Shown: one piece after another, positions 1-11,852 of the stretch
Layout of the letters: every line of letters starts with the position of its first letter
Position numbering within the stretch: the stretch's first letter is position 1
Assembly (NCBI RefSeq): GCF_022539665.2
Contig: NC_081331.1
Span: forward strand, 6,420,501-6,484,500
Direction: 5' to 3'
Source: Daphnia carinata
Taxonomy: Eukaryota > Arthropoda > Branchiopoda > Diplostraca > Daphniidae
Length of the DNA stretch: 64,000 nucleotides
Notes under the pieces: generated by a model
The model's input: the letters and a program-made list of their open reading frames with translations, nothing else
What the model was told of the DNA's origin: nothing
Databases searched by the model: none
Made by a program: the position numbers and the translations under genes

Positions 1-1636
1 CGGTAGCTGAACAGTCCCCTGCCAAATTTCATTCCTACATTAAGCATATAAACATTAATAACACAATTCTTCAAGAAGAAATGTACAAAGTTTGGGTGAA
101 AGTTTTGAATCCACTTATCAGATAGCCACTCACCCATCTGATGAATTAACTATACTTTTGGTCAGGAGGATTCCATTTTGGTGGTTCCAGTTTCCCAACT
201 GATGGCAGTTTCCAACAACCCCAACACATTCACCTGGTGTAGTCCTCAAAGTCACACGGAAATTCCACTCTCTTCCAAACATCTAATAATAAGCACAGCT
301 ATTAATTGAATTGCACTGAAAAATCTAACAAAGGATCACCATGCTTACTTTCATTTAAGAGCTATACTTCACTAAACGCGATCCTAACCTCAAGTTATAT
401 TCCAACAAAACTTTATGCGGACATTTCGTTTTTTATGCCCGAGGTAGACTTCGGATATTGAACTCACAACAGTCGTGACTATTCAGACCGCCTGACTTGA
501 GCCAATTGGGAATTAGGTTATGCCTACCTCTGCTGGGCTTTTTTTCTACTAATCACAATTGTAAAGATCGAAAATACGAATGAAACCAACTCGATAGTCG
601 TTAAATCGATAAATTCATTGTAGCAATTTTGAATACCTCTTTAAGACATGTTTTCAGTACAAAAAGCTCGAAGACATCTCTGTAAAAACTGGTTTAGACC
701 AGTTCAGCTAGCAGAAACCGGTAAAGTCTCGTCCCACTAGGCTACTACCCAGTAAAATACTGCAAAGCAACGGAACATCAGTCTACCTAAAGTGCGGGTA
801 TCGGGATAGCTTTTCCTAAACTGCGGGTCACGAACCGCAGGCGACGAACTTTTACTTGCAATCTAGGTATTTATCCTACTACGGACAGTATTGCAAACTT
901 TGCGTACGTGATCGTCTAAAATAGATATCCAACGAAAACGGCTGTAATTCTATATGGATGTTATGAACACCCCCGAAACAATACACACATTATGCTTCTG
1001 ACGAAATAACCACAATGAACATGACTACCTCGTGAGTTTGAATTTCAATTGAGAAAGAGAACTTTGTTTTTATTAACAATGGATTCAATGCAAAAGTTTT
1101 TGCATTCCCGCCTTCCACTGAAACAAGCATTTTCAATGAAACCTTTATTGGCATAGATATCAAAAGAAGGAAAAGGCATTTCAGTTTTCAATCAGCGCTC
1201 GTAAAAGGCAAACTAGGGCGGACTGAGAAACATTGAAGATTGATTTCTGTTAGGGGCAGAAGTCAGAGTTCAAATAAAACCCTGTAGCACGCATTCGCCA
1301 AGAGAAAGGCTTATATTTATGAACATGCGGTTATCAAAGAAAGCAGATGATAACATGCACAGTGATATCTTTGCATCGCAGTTAAAAATATACAAATATA
1401 AGCGTCAGCATGGATGATATGTAATGGTTATTGACATGGTTGAAATTACAATAAAACAACACGTTGCAGACTGCGATAAGCACAAATCACACTCCAAAAA
1501 CTAGACGTACAGCTCACGAAATTAACTTCTTGCTTATACTCTCAAACATTTCATACAGGTAATTGACTTAAAGACATTTCAATAACCAAAATTTGAAAAA
1601 AAGAATAATTTACGTAGTTTCGGCCAGTACAATAGA
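1..1636. other. Non-coding flank upstream of the hydrolase gene
   Basis: I see no convincing coding exon, RNA gene or mobile element. The stretch is AT-rich, has stops in all frames and holds no long ORF. Its right end should contain the promoter and 5' UTR of the hydrolase that starts at 1637, but I cannot place a core promoter. Confidence 0.5.
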
Positions 1637-2830
1637 ATGGCGAACGAAAGTGAGAACAAATTATTGTTTCGAATGCACCACATTATTCCCCGTGGCTTAG
1701 CATCGTCTTTCAACAGTCCCGAAATTACGTTGCCGCCGTCTCCTGAAGAAATCGAGATCCAGATGACTTGGGGCAAAGTAGCAGGTGAATAGGTTGCTAA
1801 ATTAAGGCTGAAAATTGTTTTTCATAATTTTACGCCTTTTAAATATCATAGCCAAAGCCTGGGGTCCCGTGAATGGCCGGCCAATGATTGCTATTCACGG
1901 CTGGCTAGACAACTGCGGGACGTTTGATACTTTGATCCCTCTTCTACCCAAGGATTTAAGGATAATCGCCGTAGACATGTAAGCTTTGATTGCACTTTCT
2001 AATCAGTGATGGCCCAATCGGTCAAACACTTCATTTTTTTTTTTTTCAATAGTCCGGGTCATGGTCTCAGCAGTCACTTTCCACCTGATATCGCCTATAA
2101 TTATGTCGACACACTGTTGGCCGTCGAGAGAATGTTTGAACGTTTTCAATGGAAAAAATGTTCGTTTTTAGTCCACAGTTTAGGTGGAGCAACAGCTATG
2201 CTTTACGCCGGAGTGGTAATACATTCAAACGATAACTCAGAAAGTGTTTGGTAATCGAATAGTTTTTAAAAAAAGTTTCCAGAGAAAGTAGAGAAAGTCA
2301 TCTGTTTGGACATAATCCGGGCGACACCAACGATTCCAACTACGGTGGATGTTCGATTACGCAAAACCGTTGGGAAATTACTCAAATACGAAGCAGCTAT
2401 AGTCGCAGGACCCGAAGAGCCCGTCAGCTACGAAGCAGCTGTGGAACGATGGGTTAGTGGAACTTTCGGCTCGCTCGATGAAAAAGCGTGTCACATTTTG
2501 TGTCAGAGAGGCATAAAAAAGTTAGACGGAGGCTACGTTTTTAGTCGCGATCGACGTCTACTTGCAGCTCCTCTGGCTTTCATTCCGAAAGAAGATCAAC
2601 TTATTTTAGCTCGCAAAACCACAGCCCATGTCCTCGTCATCAAATTCATTGACGGCCCGTATTTTGAAGATCCAGAAGATTATCAGGAACATATGCAAGC
2701 ACTTCAAACTTCATCCAAATGTGTCCGTTACGTTGAAATTGAGGGGAAACATCACACTCACCTGACTCACCCCGAAACGGTTGCCCCCATTATTAATGAT
2801 TTCTTGAATTATCGTTCCGAATCAGTTTGA
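1637..2830 (+). CDS. SERHL: SERHL/kraken-type alpha/beta-hydrolase (probable serine hydrolase)
   Basis: This is an alpha/beta-fold serine hydrolase of the SERHL (vertebrate) / kraken (Drosophila) family; the natural substrate is unknown. Four exons fit: 1637-1784, 1852-1978, 2053-2215 and 2285-2830. All introns are GT-AG, phases agree, and the protein is 327 aa, normal for the family. Seen in the sequence: the oxyanion-side motif HGWLDN (about residues 65-70), the block PGHGLSSHFPP (from about 93), and the nucleophile elbow HSLGG with Ser134. The C-terminal catalytic His is most likely one of the pair in GKHHTHL (about 302-303); the acid may be the Asp in FIDGP near 268. The start is the first ATG of the open frame and gives no signal peptide, so a cytosolic or peroxisomal protein is expected. 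The family call is by remembered similarity; exon 3 and 4 borders could move by a few bases. Confidence 0.9.
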
Positions 2831-4740
2831 ATTTTTCTCTGTCATAACCTTTTACAATTCCCATAATTACAACAGTTTTAACAATGTTAATATTACATTT
2901 GATCCTAAATTTTCTGATTCAATTATTCATCCTTCACCCAGTGACTGTGCACTTTAAGAATGTAAACATGACGTAACACTACGCCCTCTTATCGATTACG
3001 AATGCAAGTGTGAAAACAAAAATTTGTCCCAAGTGTCAATGGCTTTCTACATAGGGAGTTAACAATCGTCTGCCACTGTCTTGACCAAAATAAGCAATCG
3101 TCACTTTGGTTCAATCCTTAAGTAGGTACAGAAATCGAACTGGCCAATAACGAAAATAAAGCTGTAGAGGACTACTTACGTTTTTGTTGAATTTCCAATC
3201 AGAAGACTAGCTTTCGACCAGTGTTGCACGAACTTTTTGGTTGGACAGAACCATCGTTTTTGTGGTAGTGCCAAGTGTTTACAGATGTTTTGTTTTTGTT
3301 TTGTTTTTCCAACGGGTCCGCCCAGTTTCCAGATTACGCCAATAGGAGGAGTTACATACTACCACGTCGTCTACACGCAAAATGATTCACGTTCGAATGT
3401 TTACATAAGACCATAACTTTGGAATTTTTGATTTTCAAAATGCAATTCGCAATCGCGATGAAATCATGTTTTCAACATGTATGCAAATTTTGATGTCGTA
3501 ACCTACAGCCGCCAAGTTGTCATAGCAAAAACACGATTGATATGCTGTCGATGTAGAGATTCTCAGAATGTTTTCTACACCGGAAACATTAAAATTGTAT
3601 GGACTAATAAGGAAATGTCTTCTCCGGATTCCGATGATTGACGCATTAATCATCTTCATCCTGGATGAATTATACTTGGATTGGCGGTGATTACTGTGCA
3701 TCTATATTTCACATAGCTCTCGATCGAGTGTTAAAAATACCCGTAAACGTAAAATGAGATAAAGCTGCAGGTATTCAATGAACTCGTTTCAAGTCAATTA
3801 CTGGGCGGCAATACAAATCGTTTCCTCGTATCGCTGCACACTCCTTTCCGAGGATTCATTCCCTAGAAACCAATCTCAAATCTCTCGCTAGTTAGAATTT
3901 CAAGAAATATGAATCTATGAATTCATTTCATTTCTTTTTAACAGGGTGGTAAATCAGCAGAACTTCAAAAAGAATCAGAAATTAAAATTAAAGCATAAAG
4001 AACAACATGCTTGATTAATAGTATATTTGATATATCCAGAAACATGACCGACTCAATAGGCATTCAAGTGTAAATATTGGACATGGCAAACGTAGGCCTG
4101 TTCTTGTATAGAGATTTTTCACTAAAGTATAGGAAGTAGGAACTATTTTTTTTTTGTTGTTTTTTGGAGGCGGAGGAATAAAAAAATGTGTGATGGTAAG
4201 TTCTTCCTCCGTGGGAGATTGCACTGAAGAGAGAGATAGAAGAAGGGGGGAATGTTTATATATTTCCCTGCACTGACAATGAGAGAGATTCATATAAATA
4301 TATATACGCGTATTAGCAGCCATCGTTGGACAAATATATAGAACTCTGAATCAGAATAGACTAGATTTCATTTTGTTTTCCCATTCGGGAGCAGCACAGA
4401 AGGAAGGGCGGGAGAGGGCAAAATAAAGCAGCCAAATGATATGACGAAAGACGACCAACACAAACGGGTTGCGAACGTATCAATTGCACTGTTCCATCTT
4501 CAACTGTCCAAATCCATTTTTCCTTTTGTGCGTTTACCACGCGCACAAAGCAACAAGCTCGAGAAAAAAAAATACTGGCAAAAAAAAGAGACACGTAGTA
4601 CAAGGGGGCGTTGCCAAAAATACAAAAAAAAATTGAAGAAAAAATTATTTCAGCTAACGAAATACAAATAAATAAGACATATAATAATAAGATTTAATAG
4701 ACGGGGAGCGCTGTCCGTGCACATTATCTCGATAGTAGCG
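2831..4740. other. Intergenic region between hydrolase and ITP genes
   Basis: No supported gene. The left part should hold the 3' UTR of the hydrolase and the right part the 3' UTR of the minus-strand ITP gene. Short open frames here (for example 3435-3701 and 4015-4323 on the minus strand) have no recognisable domain and look like chance. Confidence 0.5.
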
Positions 4741-4846
4741 TTAGCGGCCAATTTTGTCGATCATTTCCGAGTAGTCCGGATCCTGATCCTCCATTAGCAA
4801 GACTTTGAGGCAAGCCTTGAAAAAAGGTGTACTAAAACATTCCGAC
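4741..4846 (-). other. ITP: ITP alternative 3' exon, amidated form
   Basis: Acceptor AATTCCAG precedes this exon. It joins in the same phase as the other 3' exon and encodes SECFSTPFFKAC, then a tail ending DKIGR and a stop. Gly-Arg at the end is a peptidyl amidation signal, giving an Ile-amide at mature position 72. Confidence 0.92.
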
Positions 4847-5843
4847 CTGGAATTACACATTTATATTACAAACAATAATTTAAATTATCATTTAGCACAA
4901 ACTCGTATACCGCACACCAATCGAAAATAAAAAAGACAAAAACCACCCAAGTTTTTGTTAATGAAAGTGGGTCAATTGTTGGTCAGAAAATGCACATCAC
5001 CAGCCAGTTTAAAACACCTGATCGTTAGTTTCAGCGTTTTTTGCGAGTTACCAACGAGTTAGTTATAAGCCACAATTTGAAAGGCACCCCAGTCATTTGT
5101 AGGGCCTTGAATACGCACGTATTGAAAATGGAAAAGCAGAATAAGCTTTAAACAGAAGAGAAGTTGCTGCAAGGTTACTTTTGTTTGCCAGTTAAAATGG
5201 TAGTTTCGAAAGCTGATAAGCCATTTCTTTTGTTTGGAAACTGCTGAAACAACCAATTTTATACCTGGACACTTTTATGCCCTCTTTTTTAAATGGGGAT
5301 CTGGTGAATGATGGAAATATCTTTCATAACTCTTTGAATGTCTTTTTCGTCGTTGATGAGAAGGGCATCTAAGCAGCCCTTGAAATAGTTGGTGGTGAAG
5401 CAATTCTTCCTAATAAGAGAATTAGAACACGTTTCGTTATACAACCTCTTGTTTTTCACATCAACGACGTTGTAACCTTGCCCCTCGTTACAAATCAAAT
5501 GATTCGTTACCTTGACACAGTAAATGGCACACGAGATCAGAATCAGGACAATTTACCTGCAAAGTGTATGAAGTTCAGGTTCGCGATAGAGGCTGTAGCA
5601 GTCTTGACAAATGCGATCAAGGCGGGCGAAAATGCTTTTGTCGTAGAGCCCCTTGCAGTTGATATCAAAGAAAGACCGTTTGGACAAGGAATGGGGATTG
5701 CTGGATAAAGCGGACATGGCTGATGACGGGTAACTGGGCAGCACTGCCAACAAAAGCACTAGAAGAGTTGTGATGCCCAAGAGAGATCGCGTCGAGTAAG
5801 AACTAGGTGTTTGGCGTCCATTCTGTTGCACTGCGGCCATCAT
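4741..5843 (-). CDS. ITP: Ion transport peptide (CHH/ITP family neurohormone), alternatively spliced
   Basis: Precursor of ion transport peptide, the arthropod CHH/MIH/GIH superfamily hormone, which acts as an osmoregulatory and metabolic neurohormone. Shared coding exon 5557-5843 encodes the N-terminal region with a hydrophobic signal segment (about residues 20-43), a short precursor-related peptide, the dibasic KR site (55-56) and the start of the mature hormone, SFFDINCKGLYDKS. It joins in phase 2 to either of two 3' exons, 5289-5409 or 4741-4846. Mature Cys spacing is 7, 23, 26, 39, 43, 52, the exact family pattern. Isoform with 4741-4846: 130 aa precursor, mature 72 aa ending Ile-Gly-Arg, so C-terminally amidated (ITP). 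Isoform with 5289-5409: 135 aa precursor, mature 79 aa, no amidation signal (ITP-L). The initiator is followed by a second Met. The hydrophobic segment starts about 20 residues in, so the signal peptide is long. Confidence 0.95.
5289..5409 (-). other. ITP: ITP alternative 3' exon, long non-amidated form (ITP-L)
   Basis: Acceptor TTATTAG precedes this exon, and the split Arg codon joins it to exon 5557-5843. It encodes KNCFTTNYFKGC (Cys 43 and 52 of the hormone) and runs to HQIPI and a stop. There is no Gly-basic amidation site, as expected for ITP-L. A transcript carrying the 4741-4846 exon must skip this one. Confidence 0.92.
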
Positions 5844-6097
5844 TTTCTCCGTATTTTCTAAAGGTTTAGTTGAACTGTAAAAAAAAATAAAAAAATTAAA
5901 AAAAAAATGTTTGTTTAAAAGCGGTGTTCTTCACATTTGCCGCGAAGCCGGTTTCTTTGTGACGGTGTATCTTGGAAAGCAAACTCCTCCTCTCACACTC
6001 ATTTTAGATGTTTAAAAAAAATCTTCCCCTTGAATGTATTACGCATCGACGTGTGGGCCGTGACATGGGCGTTTCCCAGTGGCTGACAGTGAATGTG

Positions 6098-6105
6098 TGA
6101 CGTCA
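6098..6105. promoter_or_regulatory. Perfect CRE palindrome TGACGTCA
   Basis: The eight-base cAMP-response palindrome sits about 255 bp upstream of the ITP start codon, inside its predicted first intron. Known biology: CREB-type factors bind this site and often drive neuropeptide genes. A role here is inferred. Confidence 0.4.
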
Positions 6106-6547
6106 CAGTATTTCCCTTTGGTACGCATTCCTCAGGCATCGTTTCTCCTTGACCATATGTACGTTGATCGGACTTAGCGACATCATCATACACGTGAATC
6201 GAATTCGGCTGATGTAAAGGGCATAGAAAATAAGCCCGATAAACTTTTGTCTTTAAACACTAAATAAGTTTAGGAAATCACATTGTTTACAAAAAAACAA
6301 AATCGAAGCGGTAAGAACGAGCATTTTCTAGAAAGGGTAGGGTGCAAATAAAATACTTGAAAAGGAAGGGGTTGAAATTTAGAAGTTTGTGCATTTACCC
6401 TCACCTGGGGCAACTTTATGCTTCTCAACGGGTTGTCATAACCACAATGTATGGATGGCATTTATACATATTTCTAAAAAAAAACTCAGCTAAAGAGATA
6501 CTTGCTATTTTTCTAAATTGAATTTCAGGTAACTGGAGCAAAATTAC

Positions 6548-6705
6548 CTGTGATTAATAACGCAAATCCTTGGGATCACACGTGGGCTTGATTTATAAAT
6601 GAGGGAACTGGCACTTTTATTTGATAGATCAAAGGTGAAGGAAAAGTTATTTTAAAAACCGTACAAGTGCAGAGTAAACACAAGAATAACGCTGCCACTT
6701 TTATA
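6548..6705 (-). promoter_or_regulatory. Likely ITP promoter (TATA) and 5' UTR exon
   Basis: On the minus strand a TATAAAA box lies at 6699-6705. About 150 nt further along the transcript there is a good donor, CACAG|GTAATT (exon end 6548). The next acceptor in this direction, TTACAG at 5875-5880, lies just upstream of the ITP start codon. Together they suggest transcription starting near 6670, a short non-coding first exon, and a roughly 670-nt intron. This is inference from signals only. Confidence 0.45.
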
Positions 6706-9700
6706 CCAGCGCTCGGCACCTGAAGAAACACCTTTGGCAGTTCTTATGGCCACAACCTGCGCAACTTGTAAAGAATCTCCTCCTCTTCCTTTTTTATACC
6801 CACCCTCTTCTTCCCCTCCTTACTTTCTCTCGTCTTCTTTTACTAGCTTGTTATCTTCACGAGAACATTACCTGGATGCTAAAGACTATTGTTTTCATTT
6901 TGAGGTCGATCTGACAACGAAACTAGACTCATCACATCAATGAGAATTGCCGTGATTGGAATATTTTCGGAATCACTTCCCCAAAGTTGGGTGGACATCC
7001 CAATATAATGCCATTTTAATTCTTAGTGAAACAATAATTGTAATACATATTAAACGTATCGATACCGCAAGAGGTATTGAGGTTGAGTAGGTGCGATAAA
7101 ACAAATCGCAGACGAGTAAAAATAATTAGACTCAATAAATTCAATGTGGCAAAGTGGAATAAAGGGCGATGTCTCTTATCTAATCTGACGGTACCCACAT
7201 AGCTAAAAATGTATTTAATCTAGTCTTCTTATTTGTACCGTATCTTCGGCCCATATCATAATTTCTGAATATTTAAAACCATAAAGCCACTCATCCCGCT
7301 TTCGATTTCCTGCTGCGAATGTGTCATATCTTGCACTCAAATAGGTGACAAAATAACTGTTCTTGCTCACAAAGCCTTCTCGTCGCTAATACGAAATCAC
7401 CCGCCTCAGATTTGCTATTGGGTCGGCCTCAATTTCTAGATACACGTACCATATCTATGGTGTAACTCTTTCGATTTGACTTGAATGCACAAAAGGAGGA
7501 CATGCCACAAAAAGCAGCTTCGTCATTGTTGTTTATTACTCGATTCCCTCATTACGATTATCGTTAAATCATTAGAACATGGAACAAAATAAAGAACTTT
7601 AATGAGAGTTATTGTTTAGTGATTTTTCTGGATTTGACCAGGTCAAAGTGGCTGCGACAAAAAGGGTGGAAACTACGCATTGTTCCCAAAGACCTTGTCT
7701 CCTATGCGTCATTAACAAGAAACTGAAATAGCTTGAAGCGTAACGTGACGACCGTGGGCATCCCAATACGTGAATGGAAATCGTGTTGACATTGTCGAGG
7801 AAATGATCGTGCAAGTTTTTCAAAGTTCCTCTAAGACCGGAATTCCCGGGGAGTACACCTTCTAAAGTCACGAGCTGGAAGGTTGCGCAATAAAAGGAGA
7901 ATACCTTCTACGTATTCTATGGCAAGGGGCATCACGTAAGATTGAGCAACTTTTTAATAAGAAAGTTAGTTAACTGTTAAATCTTGTGTATGTTATCTGT
8001 TCGTTGGCCAAGTTGGGGCCATCCCTTACGCTTTCCTAATGCTGCACACGGCTGAGAAAACATTTATAGGGGGGCATTAATCAATTCATCGTCAGATATT
8101 TTATAAGCGTGCAGTCTAGATTTGTAATGCCGAGTTAAGGGATTTGATTTTAAATAAGTGTTCGTGTCGTACAATTTAAACGAGGTCCCAAAAATTCGAA
8201 CGTTTTTGCTGCTTTTTATACCCTCAAACGTGATCCAAATTTTAATGATTTAGAAATACCAAAAAATTTTTAAACGATACGTTAATTTATCAAAACCAAT
8301 TTCAAGTGACGTTTACTTTTAGGCGATTGTGTGCACTCTCGAAAAAATAGAATGGAATAGAAAAGATTTTACCAGATGAGAAAAAGGAGGTGAGCAGAGA
8401 TCGCACGAAGTTACCGTACTGGATGATAGACGCACACTCTGGTCCTTTGCGGATGCTGGATGGACTTATATACTTGTGCAAAGAGCTAGCTGATGTTAAA
8501 GTAGGCAAGCCGTCAACGTTGCTATGGTACAAGGAGGAGCCACACGACTCAATTGATGATAGCTTCTTCATGAAGGACGTAGCCCATCGATTCAAAAGGA
8601 TGAGTTCTCTCGATTCGTTTTTACACTTCAAACGTAGGTAGATATATAAGCACCTACAACGACAAGGACAGAACAGCAAAGCATAGAGAATTGCAAAAAT
8701 AAGCGAATAATGACTGTTTCGTTTGGCAGAATACCCTATTCTTAACACCATGATTAAGCGTTTCAGTCGTTACGTATGCAAAAATCGGTGTTTGATGTCT
8801 ACTTTCGAATTCGTGAACTTAATGAAAAAAATTCGAATATAAACGATTCTAGTTTAATTGAATTATATCTGTTAATTCTTTAAGAATTTTGTATTACATG
8901 TACGAAATGTGTTCAACGGATGAATTATTAATTGTTAATGCCATTGCTAGTGGAACTTTTTCAACCGGCGAATACCTTCTAATTCCTCCGGAAGTTGTTG
9001 ACAACGACAACAACAAAAAAAGGGCATGAAAGGACTCAATTGTTTTCGGTTCATTTTGACACGATAAAGTAAGCCGACTGCTTCTCGTTTGACCCACATC
9101 ATTATTATTGTGCGTGGTCCAACACATACAATACTTCGCATCCCGTAGGTAACAATTAATCAACTTCTCGACGTGTGACCGAGTCCTGGAACAAGGGCGT
9201 ATGGACGTAGATGATTTTTTATTAGTCAGCTACATTTCTGTCAATGACGCAAGATAATTTATCCAATAGAGTGAGTTCTGCTGTATTCTAGAACGGATGC
9301 AAAAGTTGTAATCCCCTTAATTGATTTATACTACTGCTCTTTGAACAGCAAATTAAATATTTTTCCAGAACATCTCTTTTGTTTGGCTAGCATTTTATCT
9401 TAATGGCTATCAGCGGTGTTGTTTTAGGCAATAGACTACTTCCCAATGCATCGCCCACGGACTAAATTAGCAGTGTGAGCCAACTTGACTAAAAGTACCT
9501 ACGTCAAATAAACGTTGTAACCAACTTTGGCGTCAATCGAGTTCTTGACTCGCGAACAAGTTTCTGTGAAAATAAGTGTACATCAGCCACGATTGGCTTG
9601 ATTGTTGTTGCGCAGCGTGGCGACATCCAAAACCCGCCAATGTTTCCTATTTATAGTTATTCTTGTGATCTAGCAGTTCGTTACACACAAAAAATCAAGC

Positions 9701-10191
9701 AAACTTGCTACCTTTGATCAAATGATTTCAATTCGGCTTTATCATAGCCTTGAGTTGTCCGCAAACGTGTCATTATAAAAAGTTCCAGAATCCTCAATTT
9801 CAAAAAACATCAATGAAGGATTGATTATAACTCGCGGTTTGTCGAGAAAATATTCGGAAAAACGCATGTAGATGGCAGAGAGTCTACATCGCTGCAGACG
9901 ACCAAATTCAGCACACACGTGTACTGTAAGAGTGGCAGGGAAAAAAAAATAATCATATAGAGGTCTCAACGTCAGGTAATAATTTTCAGGAAAATCAATA
10001 GGAACCTTGAAGAAGGTGAGGTCATGATAGCAATGCTTATATGTCGATTTCACTAAATACTAAAAGAAGGATAAGATTGGTACCAACTATTTGTTTTCAC
10101 AGTGACGAGATTCTAATGCTGCTATACCTGTATCTATCCTGTTGAGCCTTCAGTGGTATAAATAGTGTTGCTCTGTTTGTTTGCAGGAAAA
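6706..10191. other. Long intergenic region with one unassigned ORF pair
   Basis: No recognisable gene. The region lies between the divergent ITP and TTC4 promoters. Its only notable open frames overlap near 8.3-8.75 kb and are listed separately. A TATAAATA lies near 10157-10164 just before TTC4, but it sits about 25 bp before an acceptor, so its meaning is unclear. Confidence 0.45.
8302..8751 (-). other. Overlapping unrecognised ORFs on both strands
   Basis: A 149-codon minus-strand frame covers 8302-8751, and an 83-codon plus-strand frame covers 8390-8641. The plus frame (PYWMIDAHSGPLRM, later KVGKPSTLLWYKEEPHD) has a more protein-like composition. It ends at a possible donor, CGTAG|GTAGAT, and has a possible acceptor GTGAGCAG just upstream. 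I recognise neither product. It could be an exon of an unknown gene, a decayed transposon fragment or chance. Confidence 0.2.
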
Positions 10192-11790
10192 ATGGCAGAA
10201 CAGAAAAAAAATATGAGTGAAGAAGAGAAGCATCAGCTAGCCTTGAAGCTGGATCAAGATCTAGAAGAATTTATAAACTCCAGAAAAAAAACTCCATACA
10301 CTGAAGGTTGGAAAGAGGAAACATGGGAACAGGTAAAATCTTGAATAGGTTCATTTTCCAATAGTGCTGATTATATATTGTCTATTAGGAAATGGAACAA
10401 CATCCATTTTTCATGAAATCTCTTCCCGAAGAGGGTGAACCATTGCCACCTCTCCTTGAGGCTTTTCAACAGCTAAAATATGACCCTGAAGAGAATACTA
10501 CAGAAGGTAACCATTAGAACTTAAAAGCTTCATATTCATTCATTCATTCATCATTGTACAATCTAAATCACAGATTTAGCCCTGAATTATAAGAATGATG
10601 GTAATTTCAACTTCAAACTGAAAAAATACCGCTTTGCCATTGCCAATTACACTGAAGGACTTAAACAAAAATGTGGAAATGTAGAACTTGATGCAAACTT
10701 GTATCTGAATAGAGCAGCATGCCAATTTCACCTGGGTAACTACAGGTTCTCAAATTACCTGCATGATTCTGAAAGAATGCATTGTTCCATAACAAAGTTT
10801 TGTTTTCAAGGTCTTCACTGAATGACAGCTTGCAAGCTGCAAAACTAAAACCTGATTATACTAAGGCCATCGTACGTGCAGCCCAATGCTGCTTGCAATT
10901 AAAAAGGTTCACCGAAGGCCTTAAATGGTGCGACTATGGAATAAGATTAAAAAACAGCGATCCTGCGCTCGTTAAATTGCGAACCGAGCTCGTACAGGGT
11001 CAAGTATGCAATGAAAATCACCGAGAAAGATTGGTGACTAACTGAATTTGTTTTTTGGGCAGAAATTGGAGGAAAGAAACAAAAGAAAGGCAGAAATAGC
11101 GGAGAAAAAAGAACAAGCGTCAATCAACGAGTTGGTGAACGCTTTGCGCATTCGCAGCATCAAAACTGGTATCAAGGGGAAAAAAGATGGTGATAAAACG
11201 ACATTGGACTTGTCAAGCATTGAACCATGTCATCCGGCAGCGTATGGATCTAGAAAATTGATTGTACTACATAAACCAAAATCAACCCTTTTTTATCCTT
11301 AGAATTGGGAAACGCGTTCACGTGGTCGGCGATGCTTTAGTTTGGCCCGTCCTATTTCTGTATCCAGAATACGGTGAAACTGATTTTGTACAAGAATTCC
11401 ACGAAGACTCTTGGTGATTGTTTCTTTCTTCGTGTTCCCATTTTGAGTGAAACACTCATTTACGTATGTCTTGCAGCTTCGTGGACCATTTGGAGCTGAT
11501 GTTTGAAGAATCGCCACTTTGGGACTTGGAAAAGAAGTATAATCCAACCTCAATTCGTATGTATTACGAGCACAGGGAAAGCGGAAAACTATACGCGGTT
11601 GATGCAAACTGTTCGTTAAAGGCTGTCTTGTCCGAAAAAACGTAAATTTTTTGCTTGCATAAGCTTTCTTTGTGTTATTTAATGTTATGTTTTTTAAAGG
11701 TACGTTGTTCAAGGGGGAACACCTGGATTCATTTGTTTGGTTGAAGGAAGTCCATTCCAGAAAGAGTTCTTGAAAAGATACACAAGCTGA
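10192..11790 (+). CDS. TTC4: TTC4 / Dpit47 family TPR co-chaperone
   Basis: Tetratricopeptide repeat protein 4 (Drosophila Dpit47, yeast Cns1), an Hsp90/Hsp70 co-chaperone in cytosol and nucleus. Eight exons: 10192-10332, 10389-10506, 10574-10745, 10811-11003, 11063-11241, 11303-11413, 11477-11641 and 11700-11790. Phases agree throughout and give 389 aa, close to the human length. N-terminal marker EMEQHPFFM lies at about 48-56. TPRs span about 87-200 ([49 protein letters not shown]). A charged helix follows, then the conserved C-terminal domain ([59 protein letters not shown]). The ATG lies six bases after an acceptor (TTTGCAG), so a 5' UTR intron is likely. The first AATAAA after the stop is at 11969, inside the opposing IPO13 gene. 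Confidence 0.95.
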
Positions 11791-11852
11791 TATGTCGAAT
11801 GGATGTATAATGACGCGAAAGATATACAAATTACATCAAATTGTTTTAAAAC

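Noticed and set aside
430-540. Region around 430-540 considered as a tRNA or tRNA-derived repeat
   Set aside because: No proper A and B boxes and no cloverleaf could be drawn. No tRNA was found anywhere in the window.
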